Shown here in pieces: positions 1 through 16,510 of a stretch of DNA of 64,000 bases. The notes below the pieces were generated by a model. The model saw only the letters and a list, made by a program, of their open reading frames with translations, ran no database searches and was not told where the DNA came from. A program made the translations under genes and the position numbers. Origin of the DNA: Rapana venosa (Eukaryota; Mollusca; Gastropoda; Neogastropoda; Muricidae); NCBI GenBank assembly GCA_028751875.1, contig CM054151.1:38512370-38576369 (forward strand), read 5' to 3'. How positions within the stretch are numbered: position 1 is the first letter of the stretch; every line of letters starts with the position of its first letter.

Positions 1-1419
1 GAGTTTGACGTGGAATAACTTTTGAAAAATATGTCAACATTTTGCATTATTTTACAATAATTCAGTCACTCTGTGGTTGCTTACAAAAGCATATTGACTA
101 TTTCTCCCACTCATGTTTTGCTACCTGGTGTGTCTGCATCAAATCTGGATACTTACTTTAATGTACTGCAGTTGGCATGTACTGATTCTAGGAGGCTGCT
201 ATTCACTACTAAAGAATCTAGGGAGTTGTCTTTTATTTCCCCCAACTGTCTGAAAATGTCATCTTACCTTCATTTCTGATATCACTTTGAAGAAAATGTC
301 CACAAACCCTGAACAAAGCCAAACCGTATCAAAATTGTAGAAAAAAAAAACCAAACTTTCTGTCAAAATTAGAGAGAAAAGAGATTTTATTTAAAACTGG
401 TTGTGCACTGTTCATTAAAGATAACAATTCCAATGCTGTTTTACATGGGTGATAAATGTTTCATATGGCTGATCATGTCCCCACTCATGAAGATTTCCTG
501 ATGAGAACTTAGGTCACAGGTTTTTATATATAACATAAATCAGATATGTTGTTGTTACTTGTTTGTACCACATTCCAGAAGAAGGGGCAAGAGGTGTGGC
601 TGTCATTATGTTGTTATTCAGGTTTGTTGTTTGTTGTGTGCTTTTCCCTGCTTCACCAATATTATTTTCATGTGTGTTATTCCCCTCATTGACGGGTGAA
701 CTTGTTGAGCCTATCCTTCCTATGTTATTTTTGTTACATATTCAGGAATCATTAGTTGTAATGTTGCATACATTACACATAACTGTGCTTAGTGCGCCAT
801 TCCCAATGAAGATGATAGTTATATGCTTTCATTTGCTTGTTGTGTGTGTAATGGACATATATATATATGGTGTATAATCATTTTGCAATAGTTGTCAAGG
901 ACTATATTTGTTAAGACTTCTTTCCCAGTTGTTATGAAAGTCCTAGGAACATTGAGTTGATAGATAATAATTTTCTGTTATTGTTAAAGCACTACGTCAA
1001 ATGCTCTGTTTCTGTTTACAGAAAACAGTTCCCCTAGCTATCAAGCATTCACAATTTAGTTTTCATTCTTTAATCTAGAGAGATCTTTTTGCAACCCCCC
1101 ACCCCACCCCCTTCCCCCAAATGCTTTCAGTTGTAAAACAGTTCTATTACACAGAGGATAAAACATTTCAAGCATTCATGTGTATGTGCACATACTATAT
1201 GTGAGTATGCTTGCGTATGTGCGCGTACATGAATGTATGCACGAGAAGTATACGTGTGTACAAAATACATAAATAACAACAAAAATGGACCATAGATTGT
1301 ACTTTGTCTTTGTATTCTCTTCATGTGAACTTTGAATTACTGTGCTGTTGTACATCTCAACAAGAGAAATAAACCATCCAATGTTTTATGCATTTTGTTT
1401 GGCGGTTCTGCTGTCAGAG

Positions 1420-1450
<31 letters not shown>

Positions 1451-1520
1451 GCAAGAGCTTCTTTCTCTTTGGTTTTGAGACAACAAATCACATTACTTCC
1501 ATTCATACTACAGAACATAA
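1..1520. other. Non-coding, AT-rich, no gene seen
   Basis: No spliced or single-exon coding signal on either strand. It contains a short GTCT run at 1424-1450 and a C-rich tract near 1096-1118. It lies beyond the 3' side of the ANKRD49-like gene. Confidence 0.6.
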
Positions 1521-1624
1521 ACAAGATACTCAATATTAAGGACAGGAGTTTTGCCTACAACTGCGCAAATGACACATGTTAAGTACAAGTCTTCATCTCT
1601 AACTGAGATGATATATATATGTAG

Positions 1625-1696
<72 letters not shown>

Positions 1697-1768
1697 AGAC
1701 TTGTACTTAACATGTGTCATTTGCGCAGTTGTAGGCAAAACTCCTGTCCTTAATATTGAGTATCTTGT
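1521..1768. repeat. Perfect 80-bp inverted repeat
   Basis: 1521-1600 is the exact reverse complement of 1689-1768 over 80 bases. The 88-base spacer is an AT dinucleotide run followed by (AG)n. No clear target-site duplication flanks it. Confidence 0.95.
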
Positions 1769-1789
1769 ATACACACATATATATCCTCA

Positions 1790-2105
1790 TCAACAAAATT
1801 CCTGTCCAAAACTCAGTCTCTTTCTTTCTCTTCTCTCTAAAATAAAATCTAAATCAACCAACTCCTATACAGATTTCAACCTCTCTCTCTCTCTCGCTCT
1901 CTCTCTATCTCCTCTTTCTCTTCTCTCTATAACCACATCAACAAACTCAGATACAGATTTCACCCCCTCTCTTTCTCTTCTCTCTTTATCCACATCAACC
2001 AACCAACTCCTATACACATTTCAGCCTCTCTCTTTCTTTTCTCTCTATATCCAAATCAACAACCTCCTATTCAGATCTCATCCTCTCCCTTCTCTTTCCT
2101 GACTC
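1790..2105 (+). repeat. Degenerate pyrimidine-rich tandem repeat
   Basis: About four imperfect copies of a unit of some 65-80 bases. Each has a CT-rich half and a half resembling CACATCAACCAACTCCTATA and CAGATTTCA. Confidence 0.75.
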
Positions 2106-2637
2106 TTTGCAGAGCCAGTTTAAGTCATAGAACAAGTTTGAAGTAAACATGTTTCTGTTTATATGACCGTGACAGATATGGTCACTTACAACTGCACACA
2201 GCATGGCTTGCTTATCTGTCTTCTATTTTTCTCCTTTTTTTTTTTTTTTTCACTTTCTTCTTCTTTTATTTTTTTTTTTTGTAGAAATGTATGGTTACAT
2301 AGCACAAACTGAAAAACTACAAATTCTACGTGGCTGCTAAAATGTAGCAAATTGAAACACCAACTGCAGCACGGAGGAGAGGGATGGTGGGGGGGGACAC
2401 TAAGAGTCAATCACCAAAGTTTCAACTTTATATACCAACTCCCTGCCTCACACACACTCTCCATGCCGAGTGCATCCCCAGCCTCTGGTTGTGGCACTGA
2501 CAGGACTGCATCCTACACACAATCAGCGCGTAGGATCTCCTAAACCACACCCCAGGACACTGCCCCAGGAAACGACACCCACCCCACACTCCACGCCCGC
2601 ACACATATCCAATCCGAACCCTGTCAAACGCTACGGT
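2106..2637. other. Probable 3'UTR side of ANKRD49-like gene
   Basis: Follows the stop codon on the minus strand. T-rich runs at 2235-2280 include the only near poly(A)-signal match. There is no coding frame of interest. Confidence 0.4.
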
Positions 2638-6752
<4,115 letters not shown>

Positions 6753-7387
6753 CTGAAACAAAAATAAACAGACATCAAAATTTGATGAGCCAACAAAATG
6801 CCTATCAAGCCTATATCAAGCTGCTCCTGAACCAAACAACACTCCATGGATCAAAGTGCGTATACATGCTACAGATTTTGTGCCTGGCCTAAAGATATGT
6901 AGAACTTGCTTTGGAGAATTTTACACTTTGTATGAAAGGAGAAGAAAGGGTAGCGTGGCAAGTGTGAGTAGAGTGTCTTTGTTGCTTCAGCTGCTACATC
7001 CTCTCTTCTAAGGTATTAGTGCTGTAGTGTTATTCTTAAGCTGTTCATCTTGATCTGGCTTTACACCACTACTCCCAGCATTGCTGGTTACCTCCCTGAA
7101 CCAGCTGAACTGCCTACCAAGATCTCTACAGGCATAGATCTATCAAGCCACCATCCTGGAGAGACCCTGTGCGGCTATTGGGACATTCTAATGATTTGTA
7201 CTGGTTCTTGTTTTGATCCAGAAATTGTGCAGAGTACCAAATGCTAACCATCTTGGTGGTGATTATATCAACACCTTAGTCATAAAGTCATTCTGATAAA
7301 TGCTCTTGAGTGGCTACCAGTACCATCTTCTTTGAACAACAAATCCCCTTGAATCTTCAACTTCCAACACCTTTAAAACTAACTTAC

Positions 7388-7452
<65 letters not shown>

Positions 7453-7550
7453 CATAGAGACACACACACACACACATATATATAGAGAGAGAGAGAAATA
7501 CAAAAATCATGCATACATGTATGTATGTATGTATGTTTGTATGTATGTAA
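7388..7550 (+). repeat. (CA)n and (GTAT)n microsatellites
   Basis: CA runs at 7388-7456 and 7463-7476, then TATA/GAGA, then ATGT repeats to about 7547. Confidence 0.95.
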
Positions 7551-7559
7551 ATATATATT

Positions 7560-8590
7560 ATATCATAAAAGTTGAGGAGAAGTATAGATCCAGGCCACCT
7601 TAGGACCTGAGTACAAAAAGACAATCTTAAGACATTCCTCTCAACACATTATGACCTAGTCATTGAGGAGTATGGCAATCGTGATCACTATTGCTGTACT
7701 GGAATCCAGTTAGTTATGCTCAAAATAACACCATACAGCTCACTGGATACCATGAGATCACCATGAGCATGAGACCAGGACAACTGAAGCAACCAAATAA
7801 AAGACTTTTTTTTTTTATTATTATAGCATGATGATCGATAATGATAAGCAAGGATGATGTAATGAGGCTGCTATGGATGTGCATAATATCACATGCTTTA
7901 ACACTACTTGACTGGGCTGAATTCCACGCTTTGTTTCAGAATATATCCCAACATTAACCAGGCCTTAGACATACAGACACCTGCTGTGTTGGTCAGGTAA
8001 TTTGAGCAATAGTCTCAAAATCACATCTGCAAAGTGGATGAAGCTTGAATGTGCTGTCCCAGTCTTCCCAATGAGCCCATACGCAAATACACTCTGCATC
8101 AGTGCATGGGACTGAGAGCCAGCTGGTCAGAAAATCCCTATACATCTTATGGGATTACCCTCGATCTCCCCTGTACATACCCCAAGGCACTAACCACTGC
8201 GCCAAGATGGCTCCTAACTGTACTGTTACTTGTTAAGTAAAACCACCTATGACACTAAACCATGATTTCTGTTTTTCTGTGTTACTTTTACTGTATTAGT
8301 GTAGGGCAACTGAACAAGTGGGTAAGCTGACTCAATCATATGTGATATTTCAAGAAAATTTATAGATATATATTGTATATCATGTTCAACTGCCTGAATA
8401 AATGAAAAAGCAGAAAGGCCGAAATTTACTCAGACAAGTTTACAACGCTCTTTTGATACTGATTATTATCAAGTACTAGGTCTAACGATTGTACTACCAT
8501 TCTGTGATAGCTCTATTCCTAAATTGACTTGTAACCAAGACGACTGCAAAAGCAGCAGTTGTTGGCTATGCATTATTGTAAAAGTATACC
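7560..8590. other. Non-coding, no gene seen
   Basis: Upstream of the ANKRD49-like start codon. A poor tRNA-like/SINE remnant on the minus strand near 8050-8230 (the TTAGTGCCTTGGGG and GGGATTTTCTG region) is the only structure noticed. Confidence 0.4.
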
Positions 8591-8599
8591 TTTACTACA

Positions 8600-8830
8600 A
8601 AAGTAAATCTTTACCAATACTGACCGGCTGATGATTAATTTGCAGAAGAAGAGCCGAAATTTGACGATCGTAATCTCTACTAACAGCGTTTTAACGTGTT
8701 GACATGAGAAAGTAGAAATAGCAGGGTAGTCGTAGGCCTAGTGCTTTCCCCTGAGAAACGCACAAAGTCATTTTGGGTAATGTCCCTTGCACTACAAACC
8801 CGAAAGTCGGCGAGTTAAGTTAGAGCTTTG
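8600..8830 (-). promoter_or_regulatory. Possible 5' end of ANKRD49-like gene
   Basis: A locally CpG-containing, repeat-free strip about 2 kb upstream of the start-codon exon, which must be preceded by a 5'UTR exon. Candidate donors on the minus strand include TTG before GTAAAG. This is inference from composition and position only. Confidence 0.2.
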
Positions 8831-10130
8831 TTTTTGTTTGTTTTTCTGAATGTCGTTTGCAGCAAAATTATAATGTGGATGGCTATGTTTCACAATGTCT
8901 AAATTCTTTATTCATTTTTACGTCAACAGTCAAGGAAATCATAGCCACGAAGGAAATTAACATGCACATGATTTGACAAAGAACGAATGCATTTCAATCT
9001 GGAAGCGTATGTCATACTTAATAGTACACTTTGAACAGAAATACACCACCACAAAATCATTGATATGTGTGTAAGGGAAATATAAATCTTCAAACATACA
9101 TACGACTTTTCACTCTAAATCATCAGTGTTAATATCAAAACACTTAGCATTCACCACCTCTGACACTGATCATACAGCTTAAAACTATGGGAAGTTCAGT
9201 GACTAATTTAATTATTGTAAAATAGGGAAGTGCACCTGCCCCCCCCCCTCTCATTCCACCTTTTCCCTTCAAGGAAGATAGGCAGAAGTGAAGGTAGGGT
9301 GGAAAGGTGGGAGGAGAATACTGGTATCAGTTCTTTGAATTTGCAAACCACCAATGTGAAAATTGGGTTTGGGCAGTCTCTTTCTTTGCACAAAGCTTCT
9401 CTTGTCAGTTCTTTTTTTTTTTCAAGATGTCCCAGCATGCAGAACTAACACTCTATAAACTACACCACATTCAGTGGGACACACTACTGTTGGGTCATCA
9501 TCATTGGCCAGGAACTGTTTTCAGCACATGCATAACCAGCTGCATGATCTAGGGCACTGGTGGAGCCTTAGAACTGTGCATGCTAGGTATCAACTATTTG
9601 CATATTTTGACAACCTGTTGAAGCCTAACAAATGTTCTGGAATTCTCAATGTGCATGCTGCACATGCCCCCACCCCCAGATCCTAATCAGTCAGGGGAGG
9701 GGACAGAGAGAAAGAGAGAGAGAGAGTAAGGCTGCATACATGACCTTTGGCCTGTGTGTTGATACAAAGAGATCCAAGGCACTGGTGGGTCTGTGCCTCA
9801 GTTGATGGTGGGAAGTTTTTAAATCTTCTCCTTTGAATCCCCTGGCCAATGCTTAGATTTGAGCCCACTACTTGCAACTTCAGCACCACCAGGTTTGAAA
9901 GAACAGTGTTGGCTTATCTACTGAGCTATCGTCTCATCCTCCATCTGATTCCAGTCAGATATTATACAAAGGAAGTAGGGGAGGGGATGGGGGAGAAGGA
10001 AATGTATTGTTCTGTCCTACTGTCTGTAACCACATCGCCACATGTGTCAATAGCTTGTCAACCAATGATGTTGGAGAGTTTGTTTTAAGTAAAGATGGAA
10101 TGCCAGAAATTTTTTAGTCTGATCGTCTAG
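8831..10130. other. Intergenic; one SINE head remnant
   Basis: No coding signal. 9840-9945 on the minus strand reads as a tRNA-like head (GATAGCTCAGTAGATAAGCC, later GTGGGCTCAAATC), probably an old SINE of another head type. Confidence 0.45.
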
Positions 10131-10139
10131 TGTGGGCAG

Positions 10140-10635
10140 GTTCCATAAATGTCTATGGCAGTAGTTGTGCTCATGATCTGATGGCCTGGGATTGAACCAT
10201 CACTGAGCACCTGTTCAAGGGGATTTTTCCCTGGGAGTTAACATCCCCTAAAGTCCTTTGAATCAGACTATAAAGTGAGGTTCCATATGCGAATGCATGC
10301 ATAACATTGTGCACATGTCAAAATCTGTTCCCTCTTTCAGAAGAGTAGGCGACTTGTGCCAGTTAGAATGGATAAAAACAAAACAAAAAAACATGCATAC
10401 TGGTGTCATGTTTAGAAATCGTCCCCAATGTCAGTATGCAGCTGACCTTAATGGTGGGCAAAAACAATAGGAATGGATGACAACATCTTTTTTAAAACAC
10501 ATGAACACTGGTGTCATGCTTAGAATGATTCCTTAAGTTGGTATCCAACTACCTTCATGGTGTGCAAATATGGCCTCACACACAAAATCTCACCATTGGT
10601 GAACCTCAGAGCTGAAGCCAAGGGATGGAGAAAAA
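10140..10635 (+). repeat. SINE with type-B tail, degenerate
   Basis: The head is weak (GGGATTGAACC). The body shows CCCTGGGAGTTAACATC and AGAAGAGTAGGCGA. The tail reads ACTGGTGTCATG to CACCATTGGTGAACCTCAGAG. Confidence 0.75.
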
Positions 10636-10870
10636 TCCTCAACTGTTAACTGAGGGAATAAGTTTGAATCCCCAGTGATGAGTCTGAAAAGTATCTCCAC
10701 CAGAATCAGCATAGCCTCCAAATCACCTTCCTGCTGGTCCTTCAGATGAGACCATAAACCAAGGCTTGTGTACCTGTACAAATGTATGCATAATGTCTTG
10801 CATGTAAGATAAAACCCATTTGTCTTTTGTACTAAAGCTGTGGCCATTTGTATTCATGATGACATACCTA
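10636..10870 (+). repeat. Second degenerate SINE copy, adjacent
   Basis: It follows directly and again shows GAATCCCCAGTGATGAG, CCTTCAGATGAGACCATAAA and a truncated end, so two copies sit head to tail. Confidence 0.6.
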
Positions 10871-11428
10871 GCATGCAACACACACACACATTCACACACA
10901 CACACACATCCATAGAAGGCAAGACAACTTCATAGAAAGAAAGAGAACATCTCAGAATAGATGAGGACAGAACAAGTTTTGAACAAAAAAAGATTCAAAT
11001 CCCATTCAGCTGAATAGAGGATTTATGTTTATTTAATTACAACGGCCATTTCTTGGCAAGTCTGCAAATGCAACAATGAGCAATGACAAAACATAAAAAA
11101 CTAATAACAACAAAGTTACTGGGTTATAGGAATCACAAACAATTCACACAGATATATATTGTACATAGAGTTGAGGAAACTTGTCAGCTGATTGTCACTA
11201 GCCAAGAAAATCTACTTAAGTTTCATGCAAGCTACATTTACTAATGCTGTTTTTTCTGGACTGCTACTGCTGCATTATTGATCTTTCTCCACCTCCATCC
11301 TACTCTTCCTCACCTTGCTACTCCACAACAAACACATTCTAAACTACATATCTTTTGCTACTGAACGAAGCAGGAAAAGCGATAATGAAAAATACCGGTT
11401 TTGATTTATTTTACTCAATGACACTCAC

Positions 11429-11870
11429 ACTTAGGGAGCAGGACAGCCAAGTGGTTAAACTTAGGGAGCAGGACAGCCAAGTGGTTAAAGCATTGAGCTC
11501 GTAATGGGATGGATGGCCTGGGTTTGAGCCACTACCGATGCACACATTCAAGGGGATTTTCCCCTTGAGATAACTTTGGTACTGATTCCACTCACCCGTA
11601 AGTCCTTCGGATGAGATAATAAACCAAGGTCCTCTGTGCAAACACATGCAGAACATCTTGCACACATGCAAAAGCTTTCTGCCTTTTGGAAGAGAAGGCC
11701 ATTCCATGCCAGTGAGAACAAGTGATTAATTTGTTTAACAAATGCGTTCACACTTGTGTCGTGGTTAGGCATCATTCCTGAAGTAAAAACGTGGCTACCT
11801 TAGTGGCGGGCAAAAACGGTCGCATACGCAAAAACCTCACCATTGGTGAACCTTGGTGAGCCAAGGGGTA
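11429..11870 (+). repeat. SINE with duplicated head start, type-B tail
   Basis: The first 29-30 bases (CTTAGGGAGCAGGACAGCCA and on to GGTTAAA), covering the A-box, occur twice in tandem at about 11430-11488. Then comes a complete body and the type-B tail ending GAGCCAAGGGGTAAAAAAA. Confidence 0.85.
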
Positions 11871-11904
11871 AAAAAATATAGGCATATATATATATATATA
11901 TATA

Positions 11905-12395
11905 TATCTCACTTATCTCCAAGATCAGACTAATGCGCTCCCTTGTCATATCCATATTTCTGTATGCCTGTGAATCATGGACCCTGACTGCAGATTTGGA
12001 GAGAAGAGTACAGGCAGTGGAGATGAGATGCTTTCGGAGACTCCTTGGCATCTCCTACAAAGACCACATAAGCAACGAAAGCGTGCATAACAGAATCCAG
12101 CAAACATTGACCCTATGAGAACCTTCTAACGATCGTGAAAAAGCGTAACTTAAGTGGTATGGCATGTCACAAGATCCCAAGGAATTACAAAGACAGTTTT
12201 GCAAGGCACGTCCAAGGAGGAAGAAGAAGAGGCAGACCAAGGAAGAGCTGGGAGGATAACATCAGTGAATGGACAGGCCTAGAACTCAACAAAACCCTGA
12301 GAAAGGCAGAACAGAGAGAAGAATGGAGGGAACTGGTTGCTGAGTCTTTGAGGGTGCCCCCACGGTCGTCAGACTACGGGACAGATAGATAGATA
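11905..12395 (+). mobile_element. RTE-like retrotransposon 3' end, RT C-terminus
   Basis: Frame 1 gives SLVISIFLYACESWTLTADL; after an internal stop and indels, another frame gives GGRRRGRPRKSWEDNISEWT, then REEWRELVAES. These are the C-terminal motifs of animal RTE/endonuclease-RT polyproteins. It is broken by stops and ends in (TAGA)n, a common 3' end for these elements. Not functional. Confidence 0.85.
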
Positions 12396-12671
12396 GATAG
12401 ATATATATATATATATATATAAAATATAGCCATATATGTGTACTACTTGTTTCATTTCATTGACATAATCATGTTTACTTTGTGTGCAATGTACATCAAT
12501 GTATAAAACACATACTGCCTTGTACATGGAAATGTAATAGATTTTTAAAAAATGGTTTTTTTTTTAATTGAGCAGAATGTGATTATAGAAAGCTGCAAAT
12601 AAACTGACAAATAAAGGGAATGTTCTTGATAAAGGTACAGAGAGGAAAATGGTGGAAACCATTTGAAGTGC

Positions 12672-12675
<4 letters not shown>

Positions 12676-12738
<63 letters not shown>
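12676..12738 (+). repeat. (GT)n microsatellite
   Basis: About 31 GT units, nearly pure. Confidence 0.97.
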
Positions 12739-12739
<1 letters not shown>

Positions 12740-13425
12740 CGTGAGCACACATGGGAACTAAAATGAAGAAGAGGCAAAAATATACAGGCAAGCAAAACAA
12801 GATGACAAAACATTCCTTTTTTTGTCCAAGGGAGTCATCCAACAATGGCCACCATTTCTGAGACAAGCCAGCTGTTAAAAATCTGGTCAGCTTAGCAGAC
12901 AGAGAGAAGAAAGTTAATTTTCCTACTTGTTAGACATATTCATAATTTCTTTGTTTATGGGTAGATGATTAACCAATGTACAGTTAGTTCTGACATGCCA
13001 GTGTCATATTCATTGTATTTATACCAATTCAAACAATGCAATTGGATTTGGAAATGTGACATCAAAACGCCGGTCAAGTAACTATTAAAAAAACAAAACA
13101 GTCCTTCGATCTAGGATCAATACATTGGTACATACCGTCAAGAAAGGATCACCTCCAGGATAATAACAGCATAAGTTAAAATAAATCACATACCAAAACA
13201 ATTCATCCACCACCTCATCATAGGACTCTTTCCACCCCATATCTCCTCATCAACTTTTCATACATCATTCGACATTAACACAGACAACACCCGTTGTAAC
13301 ACAACATGTAACACTGTCAGCATTCTTAATACACTGTACAATATGTAAAAGCACACTAACTAGACCATATGACATGTAACACAATCAGCACACTACATCA
13401 TAGGACATGTAACACAGTCAGCACA
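12740..13425. other. Intergenic, no gene seen
   Basis: AT-rich unique sequence; 13360-13425 repeats short CATGTAACACAGTCAGCACA-like phrases two to three times. Confidence 0.4.
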
Positions 13426-13426
13426 C

Positions 13427-13770
13427 AGGGGTCAGGACAGCCTGGTTGGTTAGAGCATTGTGCTCATGATCTACTGACCTGGGTTCAAATCTTGTTCAAG
13501 GGGATATTTTCCCTGGAGTTAACATCAGTGCTGATTCCACTCCCCACGAAAGTCCTTCCGATGAGACTATAAACCGCGGTCCTGTGTGCAAATGCACACA
13601 GAACATCTTGAGCACACGTTAAAAACCTGTTCCCCTTTGGAAGAGAGGGCCATTGTGTGCCGGTGGGAACAGGTGACAAAATTTGCAAAACAGCATACAC
13701 AAAGGGACTGGACGTTAAAAAAGCACATGAGTGCTTATTCCACTGTCCTCGATATAAAAGAAAAGAAAAT
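13427..13770 (+). repeat. SINE, type-A tail
   Basis: Head GGACAGCCTGGTTGGTTAGA with GGGTTCAAATC; the body runs from AGTTAACATCAGTGC to GGTGGGAACAGG; the tail is GCATACACAAAGGGACTGGA to TTATTCCACTGTCCTCGATA. Confidence 0.85.
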
Positions 13771-14577
13771 AAGAACACACTTACTACACCACAGGACACG
13801 ATTGTAGCACTGTCAGCAAGCAACATCATAGGACATGCTACACAGTCAGCACACTGTCAGGATTTTTTGCCCACATGGAGTCTGGAGCAGTGCCTGACAG
13901 CACAACAATAACAATAATCATATACATTAAAAATGCCTGTGTCTAGGTTTACATTACAATTTATTGCCAAGTTTTTTGCCTGTACTTCCTGTATCCACCC
14001 TCCAATTAGTCTGTATACATTTTAATTACCATACACACAAACATACATACACATACTTTACTGGAGTAATTTTGTAACACTAAGAGTTATGCAATACGTG
14101 CTTTTTTATGAGTTGATTGTATACGAGTTATGATTCAAAAGCAATGTTTTCTCTTTTGATAGAATCAAAGATTTCATCTGAGAAAAAAATATATTTTATA
14201 TTTGACTGTACATTGCTGCTTTTCAACAAACTCTTACAAAACATGTCTATTTTCAGCAAGTTCATAATTGTAAAAAATAATCATACATAACATTAACAAC
14301 AACAACAGCAAAAGAGCTAGTATAGATTTTTTTTAAAAATCCATGCCTTCTACTTTTAGCCAGATACTCTTTTTCTTTCCTGAAACACAGCTTTCCCTAC
14401 CATTACACACACACACACACACACACACATACTCTTACCTTTTCCACACATGCAAACTTTAACACACAAACATACACACTCTTACATTCTCATGCACATG
14501 AGTGCTTATTCCATTATCCTCAAAATAAAAGGATAAATAAATAAAAGGATAAAAACATTTTTTTTTTACATAAATCA

Positions 14578-15324
14578 TTAACCTCTTAACTGCCCAGTGC
14601 AAGTGCACCCTATATGCCGGGGAATAAAATTCTTATGTACCACTTGCTATGTTCATATCCCTCTTACTCAGAAATTACTACCTGAATAATCCTGATAGTC
14701 TACGCAATGACAGTATATATATCGAGTCTACGCAATGACAGTATATATATCGTAGATTGCTTCGAGGCAAGCTCAAATTGATATTTCAGTGATTTCACTG
14801 CGAAAATATATTTAACATGTAAAAAATTGACCAAAAATATACTTTCTTCATCACCACTGTCATTCTGAGTACCCCCTATCTCAGTAACGTCAAACATAAG
14901 TCCAGGCCAAATCTCATTCATTTTTTTAAAATGCACGATCTCCTGAATCATACACGATCGTTTTTCATCACTGCCAGGTAAATCTAAAGTTTTATTTGCC
15001 CCTTTTGCAGCTGTGTGAAGTTATTGATGCCTTCAAAAAGAAGTGTCAGCCATTTTGAACAAGAACTGCCCAAGCAGTCATGCATAAAAACACAAAATAT
15101 GAGCTAAAAAATGATCGTTTTCGCCACAGTTTTTGCAGCTGGATGTTGCCAAGCAACAGGAGAGTGACCTCCACTAATTTTGGAGTTCTTTCCCTTTAAC
15201 AGTAGTCAAGGGAGCTGGCTTGTTTACTTCAGTTCCGACACCCTGGAAATTTTCCAGGTTGTAGGCGTATAGGGTGCACATTTAGCCCCGGAAAATTTCC
15301 AGGGTGGGGCAGTCTAGTGGTTAA
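14578..15324. mobile_element. piggyBac-like MITE flanked by TTAA
   Basis: TTAA at 14578-14581 and again at 15321-15324 bound a 739-bp element. Its ends are inverted (CCTCTTAACTGCCC against CCACTAGACTGCCC, two mismatches), with a subterminal inverted pair GTGCACCCTATATGCC and GTGCACCCTATACGCC. A second short palindrome (CCTGGAAATTTTCCAGG) lies near the right end. No transposase is coded. TTAA target duplication is the hallmark of the piggyBac superfamily. A 28-bp stretch is tandemly doubled at 14698-14753. Confidence 0.75.
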
Positions 15325-15598
15325 ACAACAAAATAAGCACACATGTAACATGCAATGACAACAAATATGACACAAACAAAACTAAAATTATAAATTCAAC
15401 AAAAATCACATTTCTTTATCACATGCTGCAAACTAACCAAACACATTCAGGGAATAAACAAGATCATAAGCATCTCTGATTATTATTACACAAGAAAATC
15501 AAAATGTCATCCTCTTGCAGTTATTGTATAATGTGTCATTCATGTAGATTACATCAAATTTACAAATTTGACAGAAAATATCCAGTCAGCATTGTATG

Positions 15599-15635
<37 letters not shown>

Positions 15636-16299
15636 CTATCAGATCCAGCAGTATACAAGTCTCTTCTCTTTTCAATATGGCATCAAAAAGATTCTAGTCA
15701 AACACTTTCTCTATACAGTGTAGTATGGCAACAATTATTCAAAATATTGCTGCAGAAGAAAGAAAATAAAGCTCAATGATGATGAAACAGATCAAGTTCC
15801 GCAGTACCTAATGAAGGCTTAACTGTGGTGAGCTGAGACATATCTGTTTTGCTTTGTTTTTCACACAGAAATTTCAGAATGCTATTTTGCTGTTGTTAGC
15901 TCATTTACCAACAAAAAAGTTGATTAAAATTAATGAAACATGTTGCAAGGGTGAAAATAAACATTACTGCCGAGTGTAAAAGTTAATTTGAGAATCTAAC
16001 AATAAATAGTACACTTTACAAAATACGAAAAGTTGTGAATATTATGTGAAGATGTGACAACACTCTGGACAAACTGCCTTTCATGTAAGAGTTTTGAGAT
16101 ATGTGATATTCTATGAAAAGACTGTTTGTGTTGCCACTACAGATTTATATTGTATTTGCCATGTACCTGGCGAGACTGTTCATTACATGCCATATATCAA
16201 GGTGATAGTGAAGGTAGGAAAGGCAGGTGGCAGACAAAACAAGAAGACAACACCACTGGAAGAACTCAAAAGAGATTTCCCCCGAGACACAGGCATTGG

Positions 16300-16510
16300 C
16301 ACACCACTGCTACAAATTGAGAGAACTGCTTTTCTCATCAGTGCAGCATCCCCACAACCACTGTGGGTTCTACTCTTATCCAATCATGTTGTTTTTAGCC
16401 CTGCTCACCGCAGAGGCCATATCCATAATGTTTTTTTTAAATCTCAGATTTAAAATGTTCAACTGTATACAGATTAAAACAGGGCTTAAAACCGTTTTAT
16501 AAAATGACAT
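16300..16510 (+). repeat. Dispersed repeat, copy 1
   Basis: Shares TAGCCCTGCT(C/G)ACC(G/A)CAGAGGC and a following AATCTCAGA...ACTGTA...AAACAGGG order with 47980-48080. Confidence 0.5.

Noticed and set aside
16094..16502. Overlapping open frames of 64-119 codons
   Set aside because: All frames are open by chance in the same stretch, part of which recurs near 48 kb as a dispersed repeat.
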